64,000 nt of DNA from Hydrogenophaga sp. (lineage in GTDB: Bacteria > Pseudomonadota > Gammaproteobacteria > Burkholderiales > Burkholderiaceae_C): NCBI RefSeq assembly GCF_026125825.1, contig NZ_JAHCKK010000002.1, forward strand, positions 1 through 64,000, given 5' to 3'. The notes under the pieces are model-generated. The model saw only the letters and a program-made list of their open reading frames with translations, did no database searches and had not been told where the DNA came from. This document shows, piece after piece, positions 62,883 to 64,000 of this stretch. Position 1 is the first letter of the stretch; each line of letters opens with the position of its first letter. The translations under genes were made by a program, and so were the position numbers.

Positions 62883-63878
62883 ATGATGCGCGCCATGGTC
62901 CTGGAGCAGGCGGGCTCGCCCCTGCGCCTGCAGCAGCGGCCGGTTCCATCGCCGGGGCCGACGGAAGTGCGCCTGCGCGTCCTGGCCTGCGCGGTGTGCC
63001 GAACCGATCTGCACATCGTCGATGCCGAATTGGCGGTGCCCCGCCTGCCCCTGGTCCCCGGCCATGAGATCGTCGGCATCGTCGAGGCGCTGGGCCGCGA
63101 CGTGCACACGCTGCGCCAGGGCGACCGCGTGGGCGTCCCCTGGCTGGGCCATGTCTGCGGGCATTGCGATTTCTGTCTCACGCAACGCGAGAACCTGTGT
63201 GACCACCCGGTGTTCACCGGCCATGGCAGAGACGGTGGCTTCGCCACGCACGTGGTCGCCGAAGCCGCGTTCTGCCTTGCGCTGCCACAAGCCCTGCAGG
63301 GCGATGCGGCGCAGCTGGCGCCGCTCCTGTGCGCGGGCTCGATCGGCTGGCGCGCGCTTCGCCTGGCCGGCGAGGAGGCGCGCACGATCGGGCTGTATGG
63401 CTTCGGCGCTGCGGCACACCTGGTGGGCCAGGTGGCGCGGCACCAGGGCCGCCAGGTCTACGGCTTCACCCGCCCCGGCGATGCCCAGGCCCAGGCCTTC
63501 GCCCTGGCGCTCGGTGCGGTCTGGGCAGGCGGCTCGGACGAACCTGCGCCCGTTGCACTGGATGCGGCGATCATCTTTGCGCCCGTGGGCGCCCTGGTGC
63601 CGCTGGCCCTGCGCGCGGTGCGCAAGGGCGGGCGCGTCGTGTGCGGCGGCATCCACATGAGCGACATCCCGGCCTTCCCCTACGCCTGGCTATGGGAAGA
63701 ACGGCAGCTGCTGTCGGTGGCCCACCTCACGCGCGCCGACGCCGCCGGCTTCCTGGCATTTGCCGCGGCGCATCCCCTGCAGGTCGCGGTCTCCCACTAC
63801 CCCCTGGAGCGCGCCAACGAGGCGCTGGACGACCTGCGGGCCGGCCGCCTCCAGGGTGCAGCGGTGCTGGAGCCGTGA
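62883..63878 (+). CDS. Zinc-dependent alcohol dehydrogenase
   Basis: A 331-residue medium-chain zinc alcohol dehydrogenase. Catalytic zinc ligands are in CAVCRTDLH and GHEIVG, and the structural-zinc lobe is CGHCDFCLTQRENLC (four Cys). The Rossmann loop IGLYGFGAAAHLVGQ binds NAD(P). The ATG at 62883 (or 62886) gives a standard N-terminus; a TTG further upstream is unlikely. It lies 17 bases after the eRF1-like gene and probably shares its FNR-type promoter, regenerating NAD+ by reducing aldehydes under low oxygen (inference). Confidence 0.9.
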   Translation: MMRAMVLEQAGSPLRLQQRPVPSPGPTEVRLRVLACAVCRTDLHIVDAELAVPRLPLVPGHEIVGIVEALGRDVHTLRQGDRVGVPWLGHVCGHCDFCLTQRENLCDHPVFTGHGRDGGFATHVVAEAAFCLALPQALQGDAAQLAPLLCAGSIGWRALRLAGEEARTIGLYGFGAAAHLVGQVARHQGRQVYGFTRPGDAQAQAFALALGAVWAGGSDEPAPVALDAAIIFAPVGALVPLALRAVRKGGRVVCGGIHMSDIPAFPYAWLWEERQLLSVAHLTRADAAGFLAFAAAHPLQVAVSHYPLERANEALDDLRAGRLQGAAVLEP

Positions 63879-64000
63879 GGCACGGCCGGCGGCGCGGCGG
63901 GGTTCGGCTGCTGTTGCATCCGCATTCCTGCCCCGCTCAACCGGTTCCTGGATCACTTCGGCCTGCTGGGCGCCGACCACGAACGCGCGCCGGCCGCATC
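63879..64000. other. Window edge without a supported gene
   Basis: The last 122 bases hold no start codon with a ribosome-binding site. One plus-strand frame reads PAPLNRFLDHFGLLGAD to the window end without a stop, which could be the beginning of, or a remnant of, another gene; nothing firmer can be said. Confidence 0.3.

Noticed and set aside
1-64000. CRISPR arrays, insertion sequences, tRNA or rRNA genes
   Set aside because: I found no regularly spaced repeats, transposase motifs with terminal repeats, or tRNA cloverleaf/TTCRA-type sequences.

Overview
High-GC, densely packed DNA with betaproteobacterial gene content and order; I infer a Burkholderiales organism, most likely family Comamonadaceae (Hydrogenophaga-like). 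The ygfZ / mltG-tmk-holB-pilZ-tatD block, Bcr/CflA and Tex genes, orphan tctBA and ATG/GTG/TTG starts with short overlaps all fit. There is no rRNA, tRNA, CRISPR array or insertion sequence that I can support, and no gene-free stretch longer than about 215 bases.

Positions 1-31,000 look like ordinary chromosome. In order: a thioesterase tail, an NADPH-dependent reductase, a fatty acid desaturase, an AidB-type acyl-CoA dehydrogenase, GST, an ElaA acetyltransferase, an SDR, Ogt and a broken VOC gene (1-7,000); a Kef-type antiporter, two MFS pumps, DUF72 and Tex (7,000-15,000); two HDOD paralogues, patatin, TrhO, Fe-alcohol dehydrogenase, an esterase and a thioesterase-GNAT fusion (15,000-22,100); NRDE, YgfZ, MltG, Tmk, HolB, PilZ, TatD and an exported ankyrin protein (22,100-28,700); and tctBA ending in a strong terminator (28,850-30,940). 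A molybdate operon modABC-modE follows (31,084-34,137), with a probable ModE operator upstream.

From about 34,200 to the right edge the content changes to a stress/low-oxygen island: beta-CASP RNase-like protein, DksA-like zinc finger, a MacB-like ABC exporter trio, a triple-BON protein, universal stress proteins, two Hsp20s, an Ala-rich exported helical protein, an HtrA protease, the complete arginine deiminase pathway (arcDABC), a P-type cation ATPase, a flavodoxin-like protein, an APH/AAA kinase, an ADP-forming acyl-CoA synthetase-GNAT fusion, a response regulator with a hybrid PAS-GAF histidine kinase, a Crp/Fnr regulator, an eRF1-like protein and a zinc alcohol dehydrogenase.

The main discovery is that eleven promoters in this island carry a 14-base FNR/FixK-type palindrome (TTGAY-N4-RTCAA or one-half-site variants). 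In each, a -10-like hexamer begins 28.5 or 29.5 bases from the box centre, which is class II activator geometry. The Crp/Fnr protein encoded inside the island has an FNR-like recognition helix but none of the FNR iron-sulphur cysteines, as in FixK, and it sits beside a two-component system whose PAS domain has a His in the FixL haem-ligand position. I infer a self-contained low-oxygen/energy-stress regulon. In content it resembles the mycobacterial DosR regulon and the Burkholderia low-oxygen-activated locus. It would supply ATP (arginine deiminase, ADP-forming acyl-CoA synthetase), proteostasis (Hsp20, HtrA) and stress protection (Usp, BON).
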